Below, piece by piece: positions 41,685 to 49,469 of a DNA stretch of 64,000 bases (position 1 is its first letter; each line of letters begins with the position of its first letter). The stretch is from Geobacteraceae bacterium (GTDB lineage Bacteria > Desulfobacterota > Desulfuromonadia > Geobacterales > Geobacteraceae). The position numbers were made by a program, and so were the translations under genes. The notes below the pieces were generated by a model that ran no database searches, was not told the DNA's origin, and worked only from the letters and a program-made list of their open reading frames with translations. The stretch covers positions 133,870-197,869 of the forward strand of contig WSYB01000018.1 of the NCBI GenBank assembly GCA_009773645.1, in the 5' to 3' direction.

Positions 41685-43670
41685 ATGCAACCCAATCCGA
41701 CCGTCTTCACACCGCTTCTCATCGCCGCTCTGGTTTTCTTCGCCTGGAGCTGCTATCGCCGGTTCTCCCTGGTCACGCTCGGCCGGGGCGAAGACCGCTT
41801 CCAGCGTCTCGACCTCAGGGTCTGGGATATGCTTCTCTACGCCTTCGGTCAGAAGCGGGTGGTTGCAAAGCCTTTCGGCATCAACCACTTTGTGATCTTC
41901 TGGTCTTTCGTTATTCTCCTCATCGCCAACGGTGAGTTTCTCATCCGTGGGGTCTTCCCTGCGGTCAGCCTGGCGCTCCTCCCCCCGTCCCTCCGTCATG
42001 CCCTGCTGTTGGCGTTTGATGCCATCTCGCTGTTGACCCTGGTGAGCATCGCCCTCGCAGTGGGCCGGCGGCTCTTCTTTCCACCATCGTACCTGAATAC
42101 TCCGTACGTCAAGGCGCGGAGCTTCGAGGCCTTCCTCATCCTGGCCTTCATCGCCCTCCTCATGCTTGCCTATTTCGGTCTTCACGGCGCCGAGATCGCC
42201 ATGGGAGAGGAGGAGGCGGCCGCCTGGATGCCGGTTTCCTCATTCGTGGCCAAAGTCTTGCTTGCTCCTCACTCCTCACTCCTCATTCCTGTTGCCTCTT
42301 TTTGCTGGTGGGTTCACGCCGTCGTCCTCCTGGCCTTCATGATGTTCCTCCCCCACAGCAAGCACATGCATATCCTGACGGCCATCCCGAACTGCTTCTT
42401 TGCAAGCCTTGGCAAGCCCAACACCCAGCCGCGGGAGGAGTTCACGAGGGGGAGCCGTTACGGGGTGAGTGAGGTACAGGAGTTTACCTGGAAAGACCTG
42501 CTCGACGGCTTCTCCTGCACCGAATGCGGCCGTTGCCAGAATGCATGCCCGGCCACAGCCACCGGCAAGCCTCTGAATCCTCGCCAGGTTGTCCATGCCA
42601 TCAAGACGAACCTTTTTGTCAACGGTCCGCTCATTCAGAAGGGGGGAAAGCCGATCGTGCCGCTCATCGGGGAGGAAGGGGAAGGGACCAACACGGAAGA
42701 CACCATCTGGGCGTGCACCACCTGCGGGGCGTGCCTTGAAGCCTGTCCCGTCCTCATCGAACAGATGCCGAAGATCATCAAGATGCGCCGACATCTGGTT
42801 GAAATGGAGTCCCAATTCCCCGAGGAGCTCCTCAACCTGTTCGAGAACATGGAACAGCGCTCCAACCCCTGGGGGATTGCCCCCACCGAGCGGACCAAGT
42901 GGTGCTCGACCATGGAGGTCAAGCCGTTCACGGCAGGAGAGACCGAGTACCTGTTTTACGTCGGCTGTGCCGGGTCGTTCGACTCCAGGCAAAAGCACGT
43001 TTCCGTTGCCCTGGCCACCATCCTCAACGAGGCCGAAGTCTCCTGGGGGATACTGGGGAAGGAAGAGCAGTGTTGCGGCGACAGCCTGCGGCGTCTGGGG
43101 AACGAATACGTCTTCGATAAGATGGCACGGGAAAACGTCCGGCTCTTCCAGGAAAAGGGGATAAAAAAAGTGATCACCCAGTGCCCCCACTGCTTTTCTA
43201 CCCTGAAAAACGACTATAAGCAGTACGGGCTTGAGCTGGAGGTGGTCCACCACTCGGAACTGATCAACGACCTCCTTAAGGCGGGAAAACTCAACCTGAG
43301 CCAGAAAGTAACCGACCTTGGCCGGGTTCTCTTCCACGACTCCTGCTATCTGGGGCGGCACAACGACGTCTACGAGGCGCCGCGCGAAATCATTGCGGCC
43401 GCCACCGGCGCGCCCCCCGTGGAAATGGAGCGCACGAGGAACAACTCCTTCTGCTGCGGCGCCGGAGGGGGCAGGATGTGGATGGAGGAGTTCATCGGGA
43501 CCAGGATCAACCTGAACCGGGTGGAAGAGGCGTTGCGCAAGAACCCGGACACCATCTGCGTCGCCTGCCCTTACTGCATGACCATGTTCGAGGACGGCCT
43601 CAAGGACAAGCTGGCCGGGCAGACCAGGGTGAGGGACGTCGCCGAGGTGGTGGCGGAAGGGTTGCGATAG
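41685..43670 (+). CDS. EMO-like membrane Fe-S oxidoreductase (EtfAB:menaquinone oxidoreductase type)
   Basis: A 661-residue protein. Residues 1-240 have about six TM segments (NarI-like cytochrome b part). Then come two ferredoxin motifs, CTECGRCQNACP and CTTCGACLEACP, then the HdrD-type Cys-rich CCG repeats with EEQCCGDSLRRLGNE and NSFCCGAGGGRMW. Such proteins take electrons from EtfAB to menaquinone, or the reverse, in Geobacter and related anaerobes. It replaces the FixCX proteins usual in the nif setting. Codons 192-200 (APHSSLLIP) come from a CCTCACTC word repeat lying in the membrane part. Confidence 0.88.
   Translation: MQPNPTVFTPLLIAALVFFAWSCYRRFSLVTLGRGEDRFQRLDLRVWDMLLYAFGQKRVVAKPFGINHFVIFWSFVILLIANGEFLIRGVFPAVSLALLPPSLRHALLLAFDAISLLTLVSIALAVGRRLFFPPSYLNTPYVKARSFEAFLILAFIALLMLAYFGLHGAEIAMGEEEAAAWMPVSSFVAKVLLAPHSSLLIPVASFCWWVHAVVLLAFMMFLPHSKHMHILTAIPNCFFASLGKPNTQPREEFTRGSRYGVSEVQEFTWKDLLDGFSCTECGRCQNACPATATGKPLNPRQVVHAIKTNLFVNGPLIQKGGKPIVPLIGEEGEGTNTEDTIWACTTCGACLEACPVLIEQMPKIIKMRRHLVEMESQFPEELLNLFENMEQRSNPWGIAPTERTKWCSTMEVKPFTAGETEYLFYVGCAGSFDSRQKHVSVALATILNEAEVSWGILGKEEQCCGDSLRRLGNEYVFDKMARENVRLFQEKGIKKVITQCPHCFSTLKNDYKQYGLELEVVHHSELINDLLKAGKLNLSQKVTDLGRVLFHDSCYLGRHNDVYEAPREIIAAATGAPPVEMERTRNNSFCCGAGGGRMWMEEFIGTRINLNRVEEALRKNPDTICVACPYCMTMFEDGLKDKLAGQTRVRDVAEVVAEGLR
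42255..42292. repeat. CCTCACTC word repeat inside the EMO-like gene
   Basis: TGCTCCTCACTCCTCACTCC-TCATTCCTG is a set of near-perfect 8-base repeats in coding sequence, related to the spacer words at 36913-36992. Confidence 0.65.
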
Positions 43671-43673
43671 TCC

Positions 43674-43785
43674 GGGAAGCGGGAAGCGGGAAGCGGGAAG
43701 CGGGAAGCGGGAAGCGGGGAAAGCCAAACCGAAATGAAAAGATTTTACGAATCCCGGATCCCGGGTCCCGAATCCCGGCATTTAA
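43674..43785. repeat. Tandem GGGAAGC repeat and inverse ATCCCGG words
   Basis: Seven copies of GGGAAGC (43676-43724) are opposed by GAATCCCGGATCCCGGGTCCCGAATCCCGG (43750-43779). The right arm lies in the N-terminal codons of the GATase gene. Confidence 0.85.
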
Positions 43786-44468
43786 TAGTTATCCAAAATG
43801 ACCCGGAAGTCCCTGCCGGGACTTACGCCGGCTACCTGATGGAAGAAGGTGTCCCTTTCCGCATCGTCAAACCGTTTGCCGGGGAGGAACTGCCGCACTC
43901 TGCCGAACTTTCCGCCGTTATTGTTCTCGGCGGAGCAATGGGGGTGCACGACACGGAGAGATACCCGTTCCTGTCCGATATTAAGGCATTCATCAGGGAT
44001 GTGGTCGGGGAATGTATCCCCTTTCTCGGTATCTGCCTTGGGGGGCAGCTTCTGGCGGACGCGCTGGGAGCGCGGGTGACCGCCGATTCCGGTTTTGGCG
44101 AGAAGGGGACCCTTCCTGTCACGCTGACACCGGAGGGGACGACCGATCCCCTGTTTACCGGGATTGACCGTGAATTCATCACGTTCCAGTGGCACAACGA
44201 CAGCTTCGAGGTCCCGGCCGGCGGAGTCCGGCTGGCTGAATCCAAAGCCTGTCCCAACCAGGCGTTCCGTTGCGGTAAAAACGCCTGGGGGCTCCAGTTC
44301 CATCCCGAAGTGGACCGTACTATCGTAGACGTTTGGGCCCGGTGGACAGAGGCGACCTCCCCTCGTGCCGATCAGTTCCTTGCCTCATTTACCCGGGCCG
44401 AAGAAAGCTACCGGATCGCCTCCCGCCGGTTACTCGCCAATTTCCTCCGCATTGCCCGCCTTGCGTAA
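43734..44468 (+). CDS. Type 1 glutamine amidotransferase
   Basis: A 244-residue protein with a class I GATase domain: nucleophile Cys in FLGICLGGQLLADALGA, a middle TFQWHNDSFEVPAG and catalytic His-Glu in WGLQFHPEVD. It could release ammonia from glutamine for a partner synthase, or be a GMP-synthase-like stand-alone GATase of unknown partner. The first 15 or so residues are coded by a word-repeat arm and no ribosome-binding site lies before the ATG, so the true start may be internal and non-ATG. It follows the EMO-like gene. Confidence 0.85.
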   Translation: MKRFYESRIPGPESRHLIVIQNDPEVPAGTYAGYLMEEGVPFRIVKPFAGEELPHSAELSAVIVLGGAMGVHDTERYPFLSDIKAFIRDVVGECIPFLGICLGGQLLADALGARVTADSGFGEKGTLPVTLTPEGTTDPLFTGIDREFITFQWHNDSFEVPAGGVRLAESKACPNQAFRCGKNAWGLQFHPEVDRTIVDVWARWTEATSPRADQFLASFTRAEESYRIASRRLLANFLRIARLA

Positions 44469-44651
44469 TTCCGCCACGTGTGAATCAAGAAAATATAAGC
44501 TTAATAAAACTTGATCGGCAGCCGATTATTCTTATATCCTAATATTTTTATTGAGCTGAAGGTGATATCGTCGGTTCCAATTCGAGACAATGGCCACGAA
44601 GTCTGGTAAAATTCCTGCGGACCCTATTCCCCCCGCTGAACGGAACATTCG

Positions 44652-45251
44652 ATGAAAATTGAAACCCTCGGCAGATTCAAACGCGTTACCATCGCGCCCG
44701 GCGAATTTTATGCGTCGGACGAGGCGGTGACCATTTCGACGCTGCTCGGGTCATGCGTGGCCGCCTGCCTTTATGATCCTGTCAACAAGATCGTCGGAAT
44801 GAACCATTTTCTGCTGAGCAATCGGCGCTACGCGAGGGATATGCCGATGTACGCCACTGAGGCGGGGCGCTACGGCATTCACGCCATGGAACTGCTCATT
44901 GACGAAATGATGAGACTCGGAGCAGTCCGCAGATATCTCAAGGCGAAAGCGTTCGGTGGCGCAAAGATATTGCCGCACACCGGAGAAGTGGGTAATTTTT
45001 TCTGCGTTAATGAGGTGAATTGCCGCTTCATCCGGGAATTCCTCGCAAGCGAAAATATTCCGCTTTTGGCCGAAGATCTGGGCGGGGAGAGGGGTAAGGT
45101 CATCCATTTTTCCAATGGTGATTATGCGGTCTATATGAGAAAAATCGGCGGCACACGCAGCGAAAGATTGGCGATACGCGACAGGAGCTGCTGGCTCAAG
45201 GCGATTGAAGCCCAGGAGCAGACCTTTCCTTCAGCAGATATCTGGCTCTGA
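44652..45251 (+). CDS. cheD: CheD, chemoreceptor glutamine deamidase
   Basis: A 199-residue CheD. The catalytic Cys motif is STLLGSCVAACLYDP near residue 35, the His is in IVGMNHFLLSN, and a GGAKI motif (FGGAKILPHTG) follows. It deamidates Gln to Glu on chemoreceptors. The sensory genes of this window (MCPs at 29972, 54864, 57256, 58862 and cheW at 60565) are candidate partners, but cheD itself stands apart between the etf module and nifV. Confidence 0.92.
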   Translation: MKIETLGRFKRVTIAPGEFYASDEAVTISTLLGSCVAACLYDPVNKIVGMNHFLLSNRRYARDMPMYATEAGRYGIHAMELLIDEMMRLGAVRRYLKAKAFGGAKILPHTGEVGNFFCVNEVNCRFIREFLASENIPLLAEDLGGERGKVIHFSNGDYAVYMRKIGGTRSERLAIRDRSCWLKAIEAQEQTFPSADIWL

Positions 45252-45355
45252 GCGGGCAGGCGCTGCCTGTCGGCCCAAGCGGCGCGAGACCTGCGCCTTT
45301 CAAAACTCATGCAGTTCCCGTCAAGCGGAAAATTCACGCTGAAAGCCGCCATTTC

Positions 45356-45378
45356 TGCCTAAATAATGTGCATAAACC
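45356..45378 (+). promoter_or_regulatory. Candidate enhancer upstream of nifV
   Basis: CTGCCTAAATAATGTGCATAA, about 80 bp before the -24 element, shares TGCCTAAATAAT with the nifB site. Confidence 0.45.
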
Positions 45379-45435
45379 ACGATTGTTTTTACGCTCCTTC
45401 CCGTAAACGCCCGGCCGACTTCATCTCACCAGCAC

Positions 45436-45451
45436 TGGCACATCTTATGCT
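45436..45451 (+). promoter_or_regulatory. Sigma-54 promoter of nifV
   Basis: TGGCACAtcttATGCT has the -24/-12 elements with the nif spacing. Confidence 0.86.
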
Positions 45452-45471
45452 TCATTAAAAAACAAAGCAGA

Positions 45472-45486
45472 CAGACAAGGTGTTTG
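45472..45486 (+). promoter_or_regulatory. ANTAR-like hairpin in nifV leader
   Basis: CAGAC and GTTTG close the loop AAGGT, similar to the AAGGAA loop of nifB but with five bases and a G-T pair. It is followed by a linker GGGAAAACGGCAACGAA similar to that of nifB. Confidence 0.5.
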
Positions 45487-45500
45487 GGAAAACGGCAACG

Positions 45501-45533
45501 AAGCCCCGCGATAAAGAGATCGCGGGGCTTTTT
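45501..45533 (+). terminator. nifV leader terminator
   Basis: AAGCCCCGCGAT pairs with ATCGCGGGGCTT around the six-base loop AAAGAG, then TTT. The loop has A1 and G4, so this hairpin can also serve as the second ANTAR hairpin. Confidence 0.85.
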
Positions 45534-45550
45534 GGTCGGAAGGGGGCGCT

Positions 45551-46702
45551 ATGGAAGATGTGAAAAACAGAGGGATCATCATTGACGACACCACGCTGCG
45601 GGACGGGGAGCAGACCGCCGGGGTGGTCTTTAACCGTCGGGAAAAGATAGCCATAGCGCGGATGCTGGACTCTGCGGGGGTCCATGAGCTGGAGTGCGGC
45701 ATCCCGGCCATGGGGGAAGAGGAGCGGGATTCCATCCGCGCACTGGTGGATCTGGGTTTGAACGCCCGTCTCATCAGCTGGAACCGGGCAGTCATTTCCG
45801 ACATCCAGGCCAGTATCGCCTGCGGTCTGAAAGCGGTGGATATCTCCCTCTCGGTTTCCGACATGATGATCGAAAACAAGTTGGGGAAGAGCCGTGCATG
45901 GGTTAAGGAGCAGTTGAAGAGTGCGCTCGGCTTTGCCAAGGATCACGGCCTCTACGTCTCCGTCGGGGGTGAAGACGCCAGCCGGGCGGAACTGAATTTT
46001 CTCGTGGAACTTATGGAGATTACCCATGAGCTGGGAGGGGACAGGTTTCGCTTCTGCGACACCCTGGGAATTCTCGACCCGTTTGCCATGTACGACCGGA
46101 TCAGGGCGCTGCGCCTTTCCGTGCCGTCTCTGGATATCGAGGTTCACACCCACAACGACCTTGGAATGGCGACGGCCAATGCCATCGCCGGTGTCCGTGC
46201 CGGGGCCAGATTTGTCAACACGACAGTGAACGGCCTTGGTGAGCGGGCGGGCAATGCCGCACTGGAAGAGGTGGTCATGGGGCTTAAGCATGCCTGCGGT
46301 ATCGACGTGGGAGTCGACACCCATCGCTTCGTGGAGATATCCCGCTTTGTGGGGAAGGCGTCGCACCGTCCGGTGCCGGCCTGGAAGGCGGTGGTGGGGG
46401 AACGGGTCTTTTCCCACGAGTCGGGGCTCCATGCCGACGGAGTAATCAAGAACCCGCGCAACTACGAGGGATTTGACCCGGCCGAGGTGGGTCTGCAAAG
46501 ACACCTGGTGGTGGGGAAGCATTCAGGGACCAGCGGTCTGACTGAACGTTACCGGGAACTGGGGATCATGGTTTCCCGAAAAGAGGCGTTCGGTCTTATT
46601 GAACAGGTCAGGGCCATTGCCCAGCGAATGAAGAGGCCGCTCACCGATACCGAGTTGCGGAAGCTTTACAAATCAGGCACTTACAGCAAGAAGGCGGCGT
46701 AG
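45551..46702 (+). CDS. nifV: NifV, homocitrate synthase
   Basis: A 383-residue enzyme of the HMGL/isopropylmalate synthase family; makes homocitrate, the organic part of FeMo-co, from acetyl-CoA and 2-oxoglutarate. Markers: IIDDTTLRDGEQTAGVVF with the catalytic Arg-Asp, ECGIPAMGEEE, the metal site IEVHTHNDLGMATANA and GLGERAGNAALEEVV. The C-terminal HRPVPAWKAVVGERVFSHESGLHADG is intact. It lacks the long leucine-feedback domain of LeuA, which favours homocitrate. It has its own sigma-54 promoter and leader terminator. Confidence 0.95.
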   Translation: MEDVKNRGIIIDDTTLRDGEQTAGVVFNRREKIAIARMLDSAGVHELECGIPAMGEEERDSIRALVDLGLNARLISWNRAVISDIQASIACGLKAVDISLSVSDMMIENKLGKSRAWVKEQLKSALGFAKDHGLYVSVGGEDASRAELNFLVELMEITHELGGDRFRFCDTLGILDPFAMYDRIRALRLSVPSLDIEVHTHNDLGMATANAIAGVRAGARFVNTTVNGLGERAGNAALEEVVMGLKHACGIDVGVDTHRFVEISRFVGKASHRPVPAWKAVVGERVFSHESGLHADGVIKNPRNYEGFDPAEVGLQRHLVVGKHSGTSGLTERYRELGIMVSRKEAFGLIEQVRAIAQRMKRPLTDTELRKLYKSGTYSKKAA

Positions 46703-46784
46703 CAGAGAGAGCCGACGACAAATTGTGCTTTTATAATGGGGAGATTCATGTAAAATCTGAATAAAAATCGGCGAAGGGTCGCCC

Positions 46785-47933
46785 GTGAAAGAACGTATCA
46801 ACCTCCTTAGAGAATTTTCCATCCCTCTCCTTGCCGGCGTCATCACAGCGCTTGTCTGGGCCAACCGGTCGCCGGACGGCTATGACGCCTTCCTACACGG
46901 CCATTTCCTCGGTCCGCTCAGTTTTCATTTTCTGTCCAATGACATATTCATGGTTTTTTTCTTCGGCATTGCCGCGGTGGAGATTACCCAGAGCTTCCTG
47001 CCGGGAGGGGACCTGAATCCTCTCAGGAAGGCGGTAAATCCCCTGCTGGCAACCATTGGCGGGGTGATAGGCCCTGCCCTTGTTTACCTGGTTCTGAACC
47101 ATTTCATGGGCGAGGAAGTCCTGCGGAGAGGGTGGGGGATACCGACTGCAACGGACATAGCCTTTGCGTGGCTGGTGGCTAAGGTGGTTTTCGGCGGCAA
47201 CCATCCGGCGGTGTCGTTTCTGCTCCTTTTGGCGGTTGCCGACGACGGCATCGGCCTTGCCATCATTGCCCTGTTTTATTCCAAACCCGGTTTCCCGGTG
47301 GAGCCGGCGTGGCTCTTTTTGACCCTGGCGGGGATGGCCGCTGCCTATCTGCTGCGGAGAGCGGGGGTCGTTTCCTACTGGCCGTATGTTATCCTGGGCG
47401 GCGCGCTCTCCTGGGCCGGGCTGTTCAAGGCCCATCTCCATCCGGCGCTGGCGCTGGTTTTTATCATCCCGTTCCTCCCCCACGCGAAAGCGGAGAGAAA
47501 GCATTTCTTTGAGGTGGATGCCGCCGACCGGTCGGCCATCTCCCGGTTCGAACACGAATGGAAGGTCATCGTCGATTTCGGTCTGTTCATGTTCGGGCTT
47601 GCCAATGGCGGCGTGGAGTTCTCCCGCGTCGGGACCGCCACGTGGCTGGTGCTTGCCGCCCTCCTGCTGGGGAAATCCCTGGGCGTCTTCTCCATGGGGT
47701 GGCTGGGGGAGAAAATGGGGTTCCCCCTTCCCGAGGGGATGGGGAATAAAGAGCTCCTGCTGACGGGTATAATCGCCGGCTTCGGCTTTACCGTCGCGCT
47801 TTTTGTGGCGGGGGAGGCTTTTGTTGATCCGGAAATTCAGGGGGCGGCGAAAATGGGGGCCATGCTGAGCTGCACCGTGGCGATTATAGCATTGGCATTG
47901 GGAAGGGTGCTTAAGATCAGCCGAATGACCTGA
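46785..47933 (+). CDS. nhaA: NhaA-family Na+/H+ antiporter
   Basis: A 382-residue membrane protein with about 11-12 TM helices. NhaA markers are the TATDIAFAW segment and the paired Asp in LLLLAVADDGIGLAIIALFY, together with GFTVALFVAGEAF near the C-terminus. It exports Na+ for H+ and controls pH. The start is GTG at 46785 with GAAGGG upstream. It lies downstream of nifV; a shared message is possible. A residue shift (ADDGIG in place of the usual ADDIGA) is of note. Confidence 0.9.
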   Translation: MKERINLLREFSIPLLAGVITALVWANRSPDGYDAFLHGHFLGPLSFHFLSNDIFMVFFFGIAAVEITQSFLPGGDLNPLRKAVNPLLATIGGVIGPALVYLVLNHFMGEEVLRRGWGIPTATDIAFAWLVAKVVFGGNHPAVSFLLLLAVADDGIGLAIIALFYSKPGFPVEPAWLFLTLAGMAAAYLLRRAGVVSYWPYVILGGALSWAGLFKAHLHPALALVFIIPFLPHAKAERKHFFEVDAADRSAISRFEHEWKVIVDFGLFMFGLANGGVEFSRVGTATWLVLAALLLGKSLGVFSMGWLGEKMGFPLPEGMGNKELLLTGIIAGFGFTVALFVAGEAFVDPEIQGAAKMGAMLSCTVAIIALALGRVLKISRMT

Positions 47934-48009
47934 CGCCGTGACTATGGGTATATGCCGGGTGGGGATGACGGAAATGAGGAGGTTTGTCATGATCAATTCG
48001 GGAGGTTTT

Positions 48010-48375
48010 ATGAAGTCGAAAATCGTTATGTGGTCTATTGCGTTGATTGTGTTGGTTGTCGGAGGTTTTGTAGGATATACGTGGGTTACTTTGCATTGGA
48101 GTTTCTCAAAAGGCGAGCGTGCTGGATATATTCAGAAGTTTTCCCATAAAGGATGGATATGCAAAACATGGGAAGGTGAACTGTCAATGATACCCGTTCC
48201 CGGGTCGATGCCGGAGAAATTCATCTTCAGCGTCCGGGATGATGCCATCGCCCAGCGCATAAACAACTCCATGGGGAAAAAAGTGGCTCTTTCATACGAA
48301 CAGCATAAAGGAGTTCCGACTGCATGTTTCGGTGAAACCGAGTATTTTGTAACTGAAATTAAAGTGTTGGAATAG
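48010..48375 (+). CDS. Hypothetical protein with N-terminal membrane anchor
   Basis: About 121 residues from ATG 48010, preceded by GGAGG. One TM helix (MKSKIVMWSIALIVLVVGGFVGY) is followed by an about 95-residue extracytoplasmic domain (GYIQKFSHKGWICKTWEGELSM, FIFSVRDDAIAQRINNSMGKKVALSYEQHKG). Similar single-anchor proteins are common and unnamed. Base composition is lower in G+C than the neighbours, so recent gain is possible. Confidence 0.75.
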   Translation: MKSKIVMWSIALIVLVVGGFVGYTWVTLHWSFSKGERAGYIQKFSHKGWICKTWEGELSMIPVPGSMPEKFIFSVRDDAIAQRINNSMGKKVALSYEQHKGVPTACFGETEYFVTEIKVLE

Positions 48376-48383
48376 AACGCTGT

Positions 48384-49280
48384 CTATTCCCCGCAGATCT
48401 CCCGCATAACGCCTGCAAATGCCGCGGCGGCGGGGGAAAGCTCCCGGCCGGAGCGGCTTGCCAGATAGAAATGGCGGGAAATCCTCAACCCCCGGACGTG
48501 CACTTCCGCCAGCTCTCTCCGTGCAAGCTCCCTGCGTACCGACACCTCCGACAGGAAAGAAATGCCGAGCCCTCCGGCAACAGCGTGCTTGACCGCTTCA
48601 TTGCTCCCCAGCCAGGCCCTTACCTTTAGCCGGTCAGGGCTGACCCCCGCCTTTGCCAATGCCTCCCGAACGGTTTTTCCTGTGCCCGATCCCGGTTCGC
48701 GGAGGATAAATTCCTCCTCCAGAAGCTCTTCAAGGGCGACCGACTTCCGTTTGCGCCACTTGTGCTGCCGGCTGACGATGAGCCTGATCTCATCCTTCCC
48801 CAACGGGGTGAACGTAAACCCCTCGTCCTCAAACCTGCTTCCGATGATTCCCACCTCTACCTCTTCCCGGGCGATTCTTCCCAGTATTTCACGGCTGTCC
48901 CCCTGCAAAAGGGTGATCTTCAAGCCGGGAAAGCGTTCCAGTACAAGGGGGAGGGCGGCAGGAATCATGTAATTGCCGGGGATGTTGCTGCCGCCGACCG
49001 AAAGGGTTACATCCTCCACCCCCTTGAAGCGATTCATGATCAGTTCGATCTCGCGGGCGTCGGCGATGATTCGCCGGACATGCTGTAGCAGGACTTTTCC
49101 CCCGGAGGTTAAAAGCGCCCCCCTGCCGGTCCTGTCGAGGAGCTTCACGCCGAACTCCTTTTCCAGGGCCGAGATGTGTTGACTTACCGTTGACTGGGTG
49201 ATGAAGGTTGCCTCAGCTCCTCGTGAGAAACTGCCACTCTCCGCTACAGCCAGAAACACTTCCAGTTGTTTGAGGTTCAT
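48384..49280 (-). CDS. LysR-family transcriptional regulator
   Basis: About 298 residues from ATG 49280, after GGAGGAGCA. The HTH is in residues 1-60 (MNLKQLEVFLAVAESGSFSRGAEATFITQSTVSQHISALE), and the effector domain spans residues 90-295 (SVGGSNIPGNYMIPAALPLVLERFPGL). The sequence resembles the selenium-metabolism and CysB-like branch, although the target is not visible. The transglutaminase-like gene is divergent (49470, plus) and may be a target. Confidence 0.9.
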   Translation of the reverse strand: MNLKQLEVFLAVAESGSFSRGAEATFITQSTVSQHISALEKEFGVKLLDRTGRGALLTSGGKVLLQHVRRIIADAREIELIMNRFKGVEDVTLSVGGSNIPGNYMIPAALPLVLERFPGLKITLLQGDSREILGRIAREEVEVGIIGSRFEDEGFTFTPLGKDEIRLIVSRQHKWRKRKSVALEELLEEEFILREPGSGTGKTVREALAKAGVSPDRLKVRAWLGSNEAVKHAVAGGLGISFLSEVSVRRELARRELAEVHVRGLRISRHFYLASRSGRELSPAAAAFAGVMREICGE

Positions 49281-49378
49281 TGCTCCTCCATGGAAAATAA
49301 CGATAATGCTGATCGAATTTATCGAAATTATCAATTTGCTTCTTTGCCGTCAATTGCTTTAATAATACCAGCCAAAAA

Positions 49379-49452
49379 CGAGGTCCGAGGAACGAGGTGC
49401 GAGGTGCGAGTTTTTTTGTCCTCAATCCTCGAACCCCGCTCCTCGCACCTTT
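49379..49452. repeat. Word-repeat hairpin (GAGGTGCGAGG family)
   Basis: CGAGGTCCGAGGAACGAGGTGCGAGGTGCGAG is opposed by CTCAATCCTCGAACCCCGCTCCTCGCACC. Directly before the transglutaminase-like gene. Confidence 0.8.
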
Positions 49453-49469
49453 CTTAGACAGGAGATAAC

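Noticed and set aside
43674..43724. GGGAAGC tandem array as CRISPR or origin iterons
   Set aside because: Units are head-to-tail with no spacers, near a gene end, and belong to the spacer word-repeat family; no replication gene nearby.
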